From: Trichostrongylus colubriformis
Lineage: Eukaryota > Nematoda > Chromadorea > Rhabditida > Trichostrongylidae
Reading direction: 5' to 3'
Assembly: GCA_963978905.1 (NCBI GenBank)
Contig: OZ022259.1
Coordinates: 28,621,994 to 28,685,993 of the forward strand
Length of the DNA: 64,000 nt
The position numbers were made by a program, and so were the translations under genes. Position 1 is the stretch's first letter; every line of letters begins with the position of its first letter. Under the pieces are notes generated by a model, which made no database searches, was not told the origin of the DNA, and saw only the letters and a program-made list of their open reading frames with translations. Of this stretch, positions 45,749-56,948 are shown in pieces.

Positions 45749-48089
45749 TAAAACGCACCGAAATACGGAACAACTTATTAAAAAATACATATTACTATTG
45801 TTACTATTTTCATATAATTTTCCGATTTCTAACAAAAAAAAGAAGAAAGCACGAAAAGTGAGTTGAAGAATGATTGAAGAAATAGAAAATAAACTGAAAA
45901 ACATTTGTGTACACATAAATAGGTTAATCAATTGACAGTCAAGCATACAAGTTGATCCAAATATGCGCGATACTATGAACATACATATAGTTTCGTACAA
46001 ATTTAGACCAACAAGCGAGTCCATTTCCAGATTAAGAATAAATAAGAAGAATAAATAAAAAACGTACATAACTACAAATATAAACTTTGAAGATGTTTTC
46101 TCCTTGCATTAGACATAGACAGGTCGACAGACGAGCCTAGAGTGAACAGCAAGCTTCAGTGGTTCTTAACAATTTGGCTTGATAAGTGGTAGAAATGCTT
46201 TCGGATGCGAGCGGCATGATGTGAGCTGGACGCTATGACCAAGAAGGATGCGAGCAGTGTCATTGACAGAAGCGCATAATGGACACGTTGGGATTCCGGT
46301 TACTCTCTGAGAGAGAGCAGGGGAATGTCTAGATCCCCATTAAAGAAAGTATTCAACCAAAGAAACTGCTTTCAAACAATAAATCAGATTTTCCATCGAA
46401 GAAAACCTAAAACAAAGAAAAGGAAAAAGTCATGATTTTCGATCTCGGGCCGTTTTCCTATGCTCTAGCTATCTTTTCAAGAAGCTTTTCTTTAAACTCT
46501 GGAACGACCGCTATTTGTTCACAAAATACGATTCCTGCCGTCCGAGAGGAAAGTGTTCCGTTCAGTGAAAATGAAATTATAAAAAAGTGGAGGGCGAAAT
46601 CCGTGATGAACTCAGAACATCGGCTTTGATCGGCAGTTCGAACCCATACAAAACAGAAACAGTATTTATGACAGCTAAGATGAATCTAAGACAGCTCGGA
46701 CAGCTAAGATGAAGCTATGTCTTACTGTAATCTCCACCGTGGAATTGAATCTTTATAGCAATCGGATGCTCGGTACTCATAACTGATAATATAAATTGCA
46801 ACTTGGTGTTCAGACTTCCCAATTTATCCCTCCGAAAAGTACAGATACGTTGCATTGGACACACAATTTTCCTAGCCTTTGAATTGCCCTATAACCAGCT
46901 TTCATGTGTTCTCAATCATGCAAGACTGAAGGTGGAAGAATCTGGTGGGGAATAAAAGCAAGAAATCCACAGAGAAGAGAAACGAATACAGAAAGATCAC
47001 GACATACTTGACATAAGGATGTATTTTCCAAGATTCGTGGATGATATACTTTAAAAAGCAGGAATGCCAGGTATTGGAGATATTCTCTCGAATTCCTGGG
47101 ATATTTATGGAAAGGAAATGAACAAAGCTTTAATGTGGAACTCTAATTTAGCCGAATCGTTGATTCAAACGACAGGTTCATAATGAGCTATGGGAAAACA
47201 CGAGTGAATAAATAGAGCCGTAGTCAGAAGGCCATTCCGACTACTTTCAGCCATCATTCATGCTCGATTGAATTAGTATTAGTCGGAGAGTGGCGTAGAT
47301 AACAAAGCTCGTAATGAGCTGGTCCGCTGGCGTCGGTGTCGGAGCTCTCGTTGGGAAGCGAATGAGACATCAGTGTCAGTGATTCCGGCGAATCATCCGC
47401 TGAGGACAGTTATTGGAAAAGGCACACGCGAGAGCAGAAGTGATGGAGCGAAGGAAGCTTGAAAGAGTTTTTTCATGATTTTACTTCCGCGTATGGTGGA
47501 TCGATCATCTTCTCTGTCAAGCAAAGTTTTTCATTTCCCGTCACAGTTAATCCAAGCATTACTCAGCGACCATAGCAACATTAACTACCCTACGAAAGTT
47601 GAAGAATAAAGGGCAAAGTGCTCAGGACTGATCGCCCACCACGCATTCGACCTTCCTTTAATAATATTGAAAGTATTGTGCAGTGGGCTATGGAAACCAA
47701 CTACCACCAGCTTCACGATGATTTCTACAATTTCTATTCCAGCAAATGCCACACAACATGGAAAAATTTTTTTTAGCGCAGTTACTCTCGCTGAAAGTGG
47801 ATGGCATCTCGCCAATGATTGGTGGAAGGGCGTGGAGGGCGTTCCGGCGAACCGTCGCGTGATTATCCCACCTTGAAACCCTTCACAGTTGTACACTGAA
47901 AGTGCACGAAGAGTCATTTTGAAGTTTGTTTGAAGCTTTTATTGTATGTGTATTATTTATTTACTTAGGGGGTGTATCTGTCCTTGAGTAGTACTATAAT
48001 TTTTTGATCTGTTTGCTAACCCTTGTTGTGACTGTTTTTGTAACTCGTTATTTTAACATGCTTCACTTGAGCAGTGTGTGATCCCCAGA
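45749..48089. other. no confirmed gene
   Basis: The minus 119-codon opening at 45710-46069 is an AT-rich poly-Phe/Leu artefact. An opening on the plus strand at about 47691-47876 and one on the minus strand at 47399-47254 have acceptor-like sites, but no recognisable family. They are recorded under rejected items. Confidence 0.3.
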
Positions 48090-48385
48090 AACGCCCTATA
48101 TGGATTTGAGTGGACGTTGGTGGTGTTGACGGACCTACTAAGATGGTATCCGGAGGCGCACCACAGATCTTGCGACTTGCAGTGTTGGCGGCCCACTGCT
48201 CTTCACCACCTTTCGCCTCCACTCAACCTCACCCGTTCCCCACCCACCTCCAGTCATTTTATGCTCTACTAAGCCGCTCATCTGTTTCTGTCTCTGATTA
48301 TGTTTTTATCGGTCACTTTGTAAACAGTTTGTTTTGTTTTGTCTTATTTGTTTTTAACCGATAATAAATCCTAATCCTAATCCTA
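48090..48385 (+). mobile_element. LINE 3' end with (TCCTAA)n tail
   Basis: GC-moderate sequence (GATGGTATCCGGAGGCGCAC, CCACTCAACCTCACCCGTTC) ends in a T-rich stretch, then GATAATAAATCCTAATCCTA and further TCCTAA units at about 48361-48383. A truncated body followed by a short tandem-repeat tail after AATAAA is the usual 3' end of an RTE/CR1-type LINE. The tail differs from the (GAA)n tail of the intact RTE, so this is another family. The left boundary is uncertain. Confidence 0.5.
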
Positions 48386-48866
48386 TAATTGTGAGGCCTA
48401 ACCTGACGGGTCTTCGAGTTACACCTTCCGTTTCATTTCTCTCTAGAGTATTTTTGACCGTTAAAGGCACACCGCACGACAAAAAGGTGACCATATTCGC
48501 GCACAAAAATGGAGGTAGAGCCGGTAAGTTGCTCAGTAGCAAGGAAAAACCTTCAAAAAACACCTAGAACATGGAAAATGAGAGCCTTACCCCCAGAGGG
48601 TCAGACGAGAATTGTGCCATGAAAATGGCTTGGCTTCTTGCCACTTCTAATGTTTTGGTCGAGCAATAATCAGTCAGCTGATTTCTGCCCTACTGTTGTC
48701 TTTTTTATTGTTTATTAATGTTTATTTATTACTTGATGGCTGTTTTTGATTCCCCATGTCAAATCCCACCAACACTATCTGCCTCCATTTCATTTTACTC
48801 TTAGTCGCTTGATTTATATTGAATCAGTTGCTTTACAGTTTGAGCTGTGAAGCATGAGTCGGCCCA
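48386..48866. other. no confirmed gene
   Basis: A plus-strand segment at 48447-48523 sits between a TTCTCTCTAG acceptor and a GTAAGTT donor and is open (VFLTVKGTPHDKKVTIFAHK), but is too short to assign. Rest featureless. Confidence 0.3.
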
Positions 48867-48900
48867 GCAAGCACATCAAATGATTGATGTGCTTGCTGTA
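48867..48900. repeat. perfect 15-bp hairpin
   Basis: CAGCAAGCACATCAA, four-base loop ATGA, then the exact inverse. Shortly upstream of the CstF-50-like exon. No terminator role is implied in a eukaryote. Confidence 0.85.
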
Positions 48901-48995
48901 AAGTGCTCTGCGTCTATTTCATCGAATGATGATTAGCACACTATCACGTAATGATAAAGTCAAATGGAGCTATTAGGTCTTGTTCTTCATTGCAG

Positions 48996-49157
48996 GAAGT
49001 TAGTGTTGTGACGTTCCATCCAATTGGGACAAATCTCAGTCCCCAATTCCACGAAACTGTCAAGCTATTTGATTTTTCTATGACAGCTATGAAATGTGCG
49101 ATGAAGACGCTATCGGTGAGTCAGAGTATGAGATCGGTAAGGTCCCCAGGCGTATAG
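48996..49157 (+). pseudogene. CstF-50-like WD40 exon, orphan fragment
   Basis: After a consensus acceptor (TTCTTCATTGCAG at 48983-48995) the frame reads EVSVVTFHP, then ETVKLFDFSMTAMKCAMKTL, then SVSQSMRSVRSPG and a stop at 49157. This parallels one WD40 repeat of cleavage stimulation factor subunit 1 (EVT..FHP......T.KLFDYS...AKRA.K......LRSI.FHP). CstF-50 is part of the mRNA 3'-end cleavage complex in the nucleus. A GTGAGT donor-like site follows MKTLS, yet similarity seems to continue past it, suggesting an eroded exon. No neighbouring WD40 repeats were found on either side. Confidence 0.6.
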
Positions 49158-50205
49158 TTTCCATGTGAGTCACTTCTTCTAGGGATTTTCCATTAACCAT
49201 ATTACCCCCAATGCTGTCTTTAATGCCTCGTATGTTCTACTCCAGGTGACCAGCACAAGATTTTGTAATGAATGTCAGGTTTTGATATGAATTTTTTTGT
49301 CATTTTTCCCCGTTTCGTTGCTTTCGATTCTTTTCGAATTTACTTTTGTCTCTATTAGGGTTGTATGCAACTTTGTAAATGTTCAGGCGCATTGCTCAAA
49401 CAACGCCCGCCTTTACGTTGGTTCTAAAGATGTGATGTGGTTGTAAGTGCTAGTTCGTTGCTGATGGAAATATTCTTCTTCTTGTCAAGGTTCCTAAACT
49501 TATGTTTATGACGCTCTGAAGTTTAAACAACATGTGTTTTTACACCTTGCAAGAGAACTATCTGACCGGTTACTTTGAATTTTTCATTGAAGAATTTCAC
49601 CCAATAAATAAGTTGAAAACTGAACGACTTTCCCATTTCAACCTCTTCAGTTCCTTCTTGTCGTTCCTATGGTAGGGCAAGCTCTGAACAGTAGATAAGT
49701 TCACTTTTCTTCTAGTCTTTAGATATGATTCACACAAATCAGAAGCGTCTACACCCATGACAATACCATCAACTGAAGTAGATTGAAGGGATCAGAAAAC
49801 ACGATAGCAAACGGAATACTTTCAATTCTCGAATAACAAGCTGCACAATGTGCCCAGTGTTAGGACGTATTCATATAAAGCGTCACCTCGGGACAAAAAT
49901 GGAAATCAGGAACACGGTATTTTATTTCCACATTATATGAAATTCTTACCCATAATCTATACGTGACCTCAGAAAATGAAACCTGACTACAACGCGTCGT
50001 TAGAATAAGACTAGTGTACTGAAATGGAGCACAAGTAACGAGCAACTCAGGTAGAAACTAAGATTACATGCAGCGCCGTTTCGAACACACACTCAAAGTG
50101 TCATTCCCGTAAAAAAGACGAGCAGCAAAACGCTAAACTACCCCAGTTCAGCTAGCCAATGGGTTTTACAGTCCCAAACTGTGAAATATATTCGGATAGG
50201 TTTAC
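49158..50205. other. no gene recognised
   Basis: Searched on the minus strand for the next eIF4E exon (FW-containing helix, WLExLL) and on the plus strand for further WD40 repeats; neither was seen. AT-leaning, short openings only. Confidence 0.35.
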
Positions 50206-50517
50206 CTGTTCATCGACAATACAAGCCGACGACCACCCTTCACGTTGCTGTCGTCCATCCACATTGGTTTTATACCCTGGAACTCGCTATACTCGTTGGT
50301 CCCAAATCTATTTTGCAAGACGATTGTATTAGCGAAATGAAAACAAAACCAACCAGAGTGAATGTTTCTTCGAAAGGTGCTCGTAAAGCGAAAAGAAAAC
50401 GAGAAAACATACCTACTTGCACAGATAGTAATCTGAACCCCCAGCTGAGACCACTTGCAGTCTGTATACGATTGTAGAGGGCCATGAAGTCTTCAACGGT
50501 ATCGAAGAGAGGGACCA
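50206..50517 (-). CDS. eIF4E-like cap-binding protein, two exons, partial
   Basis: Exon A (50517-50417, acceptor CATTATTTCAG, donor GTAGGT) reads VPLFDTVEDFMALYNRIQ then TASGLSWGFRLL; exon B (50276-50206, acceptor GAGTTCCAG, donor GTAAAC) reads GIKPMWMDDSNVKGGRRLVL. Together, in phase across a 140-bp intron, they match the eIF4E core (FDTVEDFWALYNHIQ ... GI.PMWEDE.N..GGRW). eIF4E binds the mRNA 5' cap and eIF4G to start translation. Relative to human numbering Trp102 is kept, but Trp73 is Met, Glu103 is Met and Trp113 is Arg. The first exon (W43/W46/W56 part) and the C-terminal half were not found. Either a divergent paralogue with distant exons or a decaying copy. Confidence 0.75.
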
Positions 50518-50895
50518 CTGAAATAATGAAATTAGACTAACACGAGCACAGGTAAATGAAAGGAGTAATTATTTTCGAGAAAGAAAAAAGGCATAAAAAC
50601 CATGGACATCAAACAAAAATCAAATGCTCAGCTTGTGCGGTTGTAAACAGAAGAACTTAAACGGCAAAATAAGGCATTGCTCTCCCTTGTACGGTCGCGT
50701 CGCGGCTTCCGTACTGAAGCATATTATCTTTCCCGAGCGCGCTAAACTCCCATGCCATTTAGTCCTGCTTGAGGTGTGATGTCTTCGGATTCGTCGTTTC
50801 ATTTGGTGCTCATTCTGTGAATATCATTCCCTTAGGCAGTATTTAATGCACGACGCCTCTTTGCGTTGAACAAATCCTACTTCTCACTGTACCTA
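50518..50895. other. spacer between the eIF4E-like exon and the Tc3-like element
   Basis: No exon with the eIF4E N-terminal tryptophans was seen. A 60-codon minus opening (50620-50802) has no motif. Confidence 0.35.
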
Positions 50896-52343
50896 CAGTG
50901 CTCTGCATAATTATACATCCACCTATAAATTGTCCAAAAACTCGCCAGAAACATAGAAGATTCTTTTCTTAATTTGTTTTGAAAATGGCGCTTATACCAT
51001 TCTTCAAAATAATACAAGCACTGAACAGATTGACGTATTCTTCAACCGACGTATTCGTCCTCTATTGCTTCGAATAGCCACAAATTTTGATGATTTAGGT
51101 CCACATAAAGATTTTCAGAATGTTTTTAGACCGCATGCTGCCACGCTTCGATGAAAACGTCTTTAAACTCCCTGACTCCTTCCAATCGGTCTGATTTCTT
51201 TTCCCAATGAAACTTCAGACAATGTTCCATCAGGTAAAGATCGGAGGCGTTCGTCATCAGGGTCAGAAGGTCCATTCGCTGACGGCTTCACCATGATCGA
51301 GTGTTCCAGTTGACATGGGATGGTCCATTAACTTGTATGAAAACAAGATTTTGGTGGAGATTTCGAGACGCATGACAAGAGAAGGGTACGGCGCACAAAG
51401 GCTCGGCAATTGGATGGTCATCCTTCCAAGAACGAAACAAAAATTCGAATGATCATTTGGTCCGTCACCATGACACCTCCTTCTTTAAAGTTCTTCTTGA
51501 AAAATTAAGTTTGTCCCTCGAGCGATAGTGCCGGTAGCCGTCGGGGGCGTCATAGCTGAACCCTTTTTTCATCAAACGGAACAATCTGGAGAAAATACAA
51601 AAGGAGAAAGGTGTACAAACTTGAGGGAATTTTCGGACAATTCATCATGGTGTGGGACCAAATGATCATTCGAATTTTCGTTTCGTTCTTGAAAGGATGA
51701 ACCATCCGATTACCGGGTTTTTGTGCGGCGTACCGCTTTCTTGTCATGCGTCTCGAAATCTTCACCAAAACTTCTTTTCATGCAAGTTAATGGACCATCT
51801 CATGTCAACTGGAACACTCGATCATGGTGAAGCCGTCACCGAATGGATCTTCTGACCCGGATAAAGAACGGCTCCGATCTTTACCTGATGGAACATTGTC
51901 TGTAGTTTCATTGGGAAAAGAAATCAGACCGATTGGAAGGAGTCAGGGAGTTTAAAAACGTTTTCATCGAAGCGTAGCAGCATGTGGTCTAAAAACATTC
52001 TGAAAATCTTTATATGGACCTAAATCATCAAAATTTGTGGCTATTCGAAGCAATAGTGGAACAAATAATCGCAAAATCAGCTTTTTTCTCTTTTTCATTG
52101 TTTCTCGGTTGACGAATACGTCAATCTGTTCAGTGGTTGTATAATTTTGAAGAATGGTATAAGCGCCATTTTCAAAACAAATTAAGAAAAGAATCTTCTA
52201 TGTTTCTTGGCTGAAGTTTTTCATGGATGCGCGAATGCACGTCCACACTAGCTACATCTTTCACTTAGAGACTTTTTTGAATCACTCTGCGAACAGAGTC
52301 TTTGGACAATTTATAGGTGGATGCATAATTATGCAGAGCACTG
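50896..52343. mobile_element. palindromic Tc3/Tc1-like element, 1448 bp
   Basis: Flanked by TA (50894-50895, 52344-52345). Termini CAGTGCTCTGCATAATTATA and, inverse, CAGTGCTCTGCATAATTATG. The arms (about 50896-51480 and 51640-52343) are inverse copies of each other over most of their length. For example, GAAGATTCTTTTCTTAATTT at 50966 has its inverse near 52190, and GACTCCTTCCAATCGGTCTG at 51173 its inverse near 51930. The right arm has about 100 bp of extra sequence near its end. The centre holds transposase remnants. It may lie in an intron of the eIF4E-like gene. Confidence 0.85.
51460..51768 (-). pseudogene. Tc3-like transposase fragment
   Basis: On the minus strand: VKISRRMTRKRYAAQKPGNR, then FDEKRVQL, and after a one-base frame change YDAPDGYRHYRSRDKLNFSR. 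This matches the central Tc3-type order (I..S.RTVR....; FSDEKKFNLDGPDGYRYYW...; then R...GGG.MVWG). The Asp of FDEK corresponds to the first catalytic Asp. The frameshift and several stops make it non-functional. Both palindrome arms extend from it into later transposase sequence. Confidence 0.6.
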
Positions 52344-52345
52344 TA

Positions 52346-53911
52346 TGTGTGTAGGACTCTGATTCTGCGTCATCGAAATGCCGACATATTAAATGTACTA
52401 ATTAGTAAAGTCGTGATTTTTGAGATACTGTCCAGAGCTGTTCCTCTCGCTTGATAAAATGTTTCGAAGACTGAATGAGCAGTCTAGAACGATAAGTGCA
52501 CCTTTTACATGAATAATTTCAATCTAATACGATTTTGCTTTTGGGTTTGGCCTCTATTTTGAAAGTCTTGTCAAGACCAGCACAAGCGTGATAATAGAGA
52601 AATTGCTACTAACCAAGCTTGATATTTTTGCGAACTTTTTGCGCAAAATGGAGCAGGAAGGCGAAATCCGTCTTATGATTATAAGGAGAGGATTACGCGC
52701 TCTCGATCATTTTCAATGAGAACGAAACGAGTAAGCATATAAGTTGCGTCCCATAATAACATATTTGCGAAGTTCCTGCCATACCAACCAATTCTAAGTG
52801 ATGAAAAAATCAAGTTCTGTTACAATCACAAATTATAATTGGTTGAAAAGCGCGATGTATTCCATATGCGCATACAGAACAGCCTTCACAGAGTCAGAAC
52901 CATGTGAATGAAAAGGATGAACTCACATAGGTCGAATTGAAGTCACACCACTCTACATAATACGCTTACACGACTAATTTATTCACCTTCATAACATCCA
53001 TATAACTATAATCAACCCTGTTCATCAAGATACGTGTTCAATTAATGACGGTTCCGCGGTTTAAAGGTGAAGCAGCCTAGAATCGTATCACATCAAAATA
53101 ACATACCACTCTACAGCTTCAGTGCTGTAAATCACGAAGTCTATGCTAGTTCCGATAACTTGAACTAAAGCAGCGACAATATGAAAGCATTTCAAAGAAC
53201 CAATACCGCTCAACATAACAAGATTTAAGATTCAGAAAACCCTTGGCATGAAAGGTTTTTTTAATAGCATTTTGATAGCGCACGCGCAGATAATGAAAAC
53301 AAAGTAGTGAAAACTGAATGCGCATCCTCTTAGGAGAGTGGCAAATCCTGCATAAAATGCACTGTAAAGACAATGCACGTTTTGGATAAAGTTCACTCCA
53401 ATGAAAACGGTGCTATAGGAGTTAGGGGGGCACTCGACAAAAGCAAGTCGCACCCAATTTCTGCTTATAGGCACTCTCAAGGTTATTTTATGCCTACATA
53501 CAGCTAAGTAAAAGAGAAAACGATTGAATTATTCTTTCCTCAGTATATTACGAAAAAATCGCTACACAAGACTAAACAACCACTTACGCGTATTCACCTG
53601 AGCTAACATAGGATAAAAAAAGCACGAATTTGCTCATCAGAATCGTTTATATGCAGAATTAAAACCCGATTCGGCTAGCGCTATGGCTTCTCTGCGCTCT
53701 AGCCATAGCACTAAAGATGCAGTCTGTAAGATATCTGAACAGTATCCTAGAAAAACATAACCAATGTAATCACACAAACATGCCGAGCTAGAAGCCGACC
53801 AGGCGAGGTTCGTCTTGGATTTTTTTCTTTTGAGCTCAGTTCTCTTGTGACGCTGTACAGCATCATATTCACAATGTGCGTACAAATTTATCAAGGGAAA
53901 ACTAGTAACTA
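52346..53911. other. no confirmed gene
   Basis: Minus openings at 53232-53480 (hydrophobic, several acceptor-like sites) and 53637-53894 could be exons of a membrane protein, but cannot be assigned. No repeat recognised. Confidence 0.3.
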
Positions 53912-54605
53912 TTAGGTGTATGCAGAATAAATGGCCTGTAATAATAAACAGGCCATAACTTCGCTCAGCACAACTTTATTTGTTGAAATAAAAATTATTC
54001 GAATCTACAGAATTTTGCTAACGATCTGGTAAAAAAATATGCCATCATGATAAAATTCTAAATTGCGAAAGTTAGTAAAGGCGAGAGTGGCATTTTCACC
54101 CTGCATAGTATCGGCGAACTCTTCCTGATGCAGATTTGCATCGAGAACACGGAAAAAATATTAATCCGTTGGGGATAGGTCTGAGAAATAAGGACGGTGA
54201 GGGAGAGTCTCAATGCCTAACCGCATCAGCTTTTTATGGGTGCGCAAAACAACGCAAAATTCCACACTTCACAAGTCACCCGGCAGAAACTGATGCAGTT
54301 GGGCATCGAGACTCTCCCTCTCCCTTATTCCCCAGACCAATCCTTGACTGATTACCACTTTTCCGGGTTCTCGATGGAAACTTGCGTCAGAAAAAATTCG
54401 CCGATACCATGCAGATTGAAAATGCCATCGTTGACTTTATTAATAACCCAGAATTTTATCCTAATTGCATGATTTACCAGATCGTTGGCAAGGTTGTGTA
54501 GATTCGAAAGATTTTTACTTCGACAAATAAAGCTGTGTCTGAGCGAAGTTATGGCGTTTTAAAAAAAAGTGGTCCGTTTTGGCCATTTATTCTGCACAGA
54601 CCTAA
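53912..54605. mobile_element. mariner foldback element FB3, uninterrupted
   Basis: A 694-bp palindrome between TA dinucleotides (53910-53911, 54606-54607). Termini TTAGGTGTATGCAGAATAAA and, inverse, TTAGGTCTGTGCAGAATAAA. The plus strand of the right half reads NNAKFHTSQVTRQKLMQLGI then ETLPLPYSPDQSLTDYHF, the C-terminal part of mariner transposase with the catalytic Asp of SPD retained. The left half is the same region inverted. A 10-base palindrome-like insert (TAATAATAAACAGG) near 53945 differs from FB1 and FB2. Confidence 0.85.
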
Positions 54606-55227
54606 TACAAGTATTCTGATAAGATCGAAAAATAAAAATGAAAAATGCCTACTTTTATACTCTCTAAGAGAATCTGTTCAAAAGACTCTCACAGTCGTAT
54701 GGAATGAATGCAATTCAGCAGGTTTCCAGCACAGCCGTTGTCGGAATTCTTGTCGTAAGGCGCGGCTCAGAAAAATGATGCTGAAGGCATTTATTGACAA
54801 CAAAAGGAATAAGTCGATATCGCACTGAAATGCGAACAGTTTCAGGGCAGCAGAGCTCGTCTCAGTAGATAACTACATAAAACCAGTAGTCAAGAACAGT
54901 AAGGGTCACAAAAAGAATAAAGCGAGAAAAGGGAAAGGAAGATTGCCTGCACGAGTTGGACATATTTGATGCTTTGTGGGCAAAACATTCATTAAAGACC
55001 AGGATCGGATCCAAGAGCAAACATCACTGCTAGTGCACCAATGAATACCTCACTCCCCTCCATTGCTAAACTGTGCTCTTCAGAAGGCCACCTCTCCATT
55101 GTTTAAGATATCATGTAGTCTAGCGGCCGGTAAGCGTGGATTAGATTGCACCGATCGATAGCAGTCCTAGAGAGGATAAAAAGTTCAAAAAGGATGAAGG
55201 TTTTCGACGTGAATCAGTCCCTTCTTG
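54606..55227. other. no gene recognised
   Basis: Short openings only. Nothing supported. Confidence 0.4.
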
Positions 55228-55440
55228 TAATGCCCGCAGTTCCATTGAGAATCGTGGTGGCTGGCGAATGTGATGTCCTATGCAATGTCTCGCGGTGGTC
55301 AGCTGATGTACAACTCAGTGCTTTCATCCTCCCAGACTAGCCTGGTCCCAATTTGCCGACCCCGGAGGGATTGAAGGCTTGGTTGGCCTGCGCGGGCGTT
55401 GATGTAGGATTTGATTCCCGAACCATGAGAGTGAGGCTCG
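55228..55440 (+). repeat. dispersed repeat C, copy 4
   Basis: CCATTGAGAATCGTGGTGGC, GGCGAATGTGATGTCCTATG-CAATG, CATCCTCCCAGACTAGCCTG-GTCCCAATTTGCCGACCCCGGAGGGA. Ordered as at 34013-34215. Beyond it, GGATTTGATTCCCG could be a weak B-box; a SINE origin is possible but not shown. Confidence 0.6.
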
Positions 55441-55468
55441 CCACCTGCCACTACACCACTTCCGCCCA

Positions 55469-55650
55469 TCCTAGTACAGACAATCGGGTAAACATGTCTG
55501 TCCGCATGTGTGTATATCTCTCTGTCCGTCACGAAATTTATATCTCGCATCACAGCCGTCATGGGATCCTTAATTCTGCAAATGATATAGGGGCATTAAG
55601 GGGAGATAAGAGCTGATAAGGCGGGTAAAAAGGCCAACGTTGCTAGACTC
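55469..55650 (+). mobile_element. Helitron-like 5' end, degraded copy
   Basis: TCCTAGTACAGACAATCGGG, then CATGTCTGTCCGCATG and CTCTCTGTCCGTCACGAAAT-TTATATCTCGC, then ATGATATAGGGGCATTAAGG-GGAGATAAGAGCTGATAAGG. The order follows the first 300 bases of the element at 60531. Confidence 0.6.
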
Positions 55651-56835
55651 TTTTCGCTTTTGGCTTCAACCTCACACTCATAGGTGTTCTGCGGGGTGGA
55701 ACGAAGGCATTAGTGGTGGGTGATTCCGATAGATAACTATGGGCAAAATTCGATAAGGAACACCAGAAGGTACAGGTCACAGAAGTCGTTGCGCTTTCTC
55801 AACTGACAGTGGAGTGTTCACACAAATAGTTAAAGGGAGCTTCAAAGGTGGCGGATCGAATCTGATAACGACTGATAAAGGCTGATAAGAGCATAGCACT
55901 AGCAAGTGAATGGAAACTCCTGCACACCTGTTACTACTTTAATACGATTACTATAGCTGAAGTATGTTGCTCACAGTCCCGTATGAGCATATTTGGATTG
56001 TGCTCAGCAGTGTATCAACCGCTGAACTACCTTGCCACCGAAATAGTGCCGTCTGTCTTCTTATACTGCGATTCACATGAGTGCCTAGATGCATCTGAAT
56101 TTGCAAGAGCGAAGCAGTGAACCATTTTCTAAAACAGTACTAATTGTAAGAGCAACTAAGGGTATTTAGGTAGATCATCGAAACTTTCAAAAAGTAGTGG
56201 TGCATGCTTAGCAAATGATAGGCATGAGTGACTGGCAATTCAATCTAATACCAAGATATAAGAGTTAGATGCATAATGGATGGACAAATTGATGCTTGTC
56301 GATGCCATCAAACCCAAAATACTGACCGCTATACTATCTAAACTCTTGGGTAATGACCCTTTGACCTAAATGTCAAATGATCAGTGATTCAACAACATTC
56401 TTCTCCAACAGACTTCTTCCTGATCCGATATCAGTTGTTACAAAAGTGTCGACCGCTGAATTATAGAAAAGTACAGATGTGATATGCAACAATAGAAACT
56501 GAATCATCAGCCAACAATAAGGCTCAGGCACCAAATTCTCAGCAAGTGAACATGATTTTCTCTCCGATATCTGTAGGTTATTTTGACCTTTTAGCTAAGT
56601 TGAATCCTGAGTAGTGATGAATATTTGTGGAGTTACGAGTTGAGCGCTCAGTGCTGCCCTTATCACAGTGTGGAATTATGCGATATTAATTTCTCTGATA
56701 GCAGTCGCTCAATCTCGCCCAAGCCAATTCTATCGTCTTACACGCGCAGTACCGTGCGATAGCTTAGCTGGTCTGTCTAATAATTGAACAGCTTATTCTA
56801 TTGGGAAGAACCATTTGTCAGTGGCTGATGCTTAC
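55651..56835. other. downstream flank of the 7TM gene; no exon assigned
   Basis: The 3' exons of the receptor gene may lie here, but none could be recognised. No repeat found. Confidence 0.35.
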
Positions 56836-56948
56836 CCTTTCCTTAACATGATAACCATTGGGATTTCATGTAGCCAGTAGTCGATACGGTTTACTCTTCC
56901 TGTTACCGCCTCAGGAAATGGTTCAGTAACATCGCAACTATTACAAAC
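56836..56948 (-). CDS. tentative next exon of the 7TM gene
   Basis: Open in the right phase after the exon ending at 57099. It lies between an AAATCCAG acceptor and a GTAAGC donor and encodes CDVTEPFPEAVTGRVNRIDY and WLHEIPMVIMLRKG. The sequence does not look like a typical seventh transmembrane helix, so it may be a chance opening or belong to another transcript. Confidence 0.3.

Noticed and set aside
45710..46069. 119-codon minus ORF rich in Phe and Leu
   Set aside because: Low-complexity AT-rich sequence; it overlaps a hairpin repeat and has no domain.
47254..47399. Minus-strand terminal-exon-like opening (DDSPESLTLMSHSLPNESSD)
   Set aside because: Only 47 codons with a decent acceptor; no family and no upstream partner found.
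47691..47876. Plus-strand terminal-exon-like opening, tryptophan-rich (ESGWHLANDWWKGVEGVPAN)
   Set aside because: Good acceptor, but no recognised family or upstream exon; too short to separate from chance.
48447..48523. Small plus exon resembling the start of a doublecortin-like beta sheet (KKVTIFAHKNGGRAG)
   Set aside because: Splice sites are excellent, but 25 residues are not enough and nothing downstream continues the fold.
52780..52830. Minus-strand WLVW motif as the missing eIF4E N-terminal exon
   Set aside because: The expected charged loop and third tryptophan do not follow; spacing between tryptophans is the only match.
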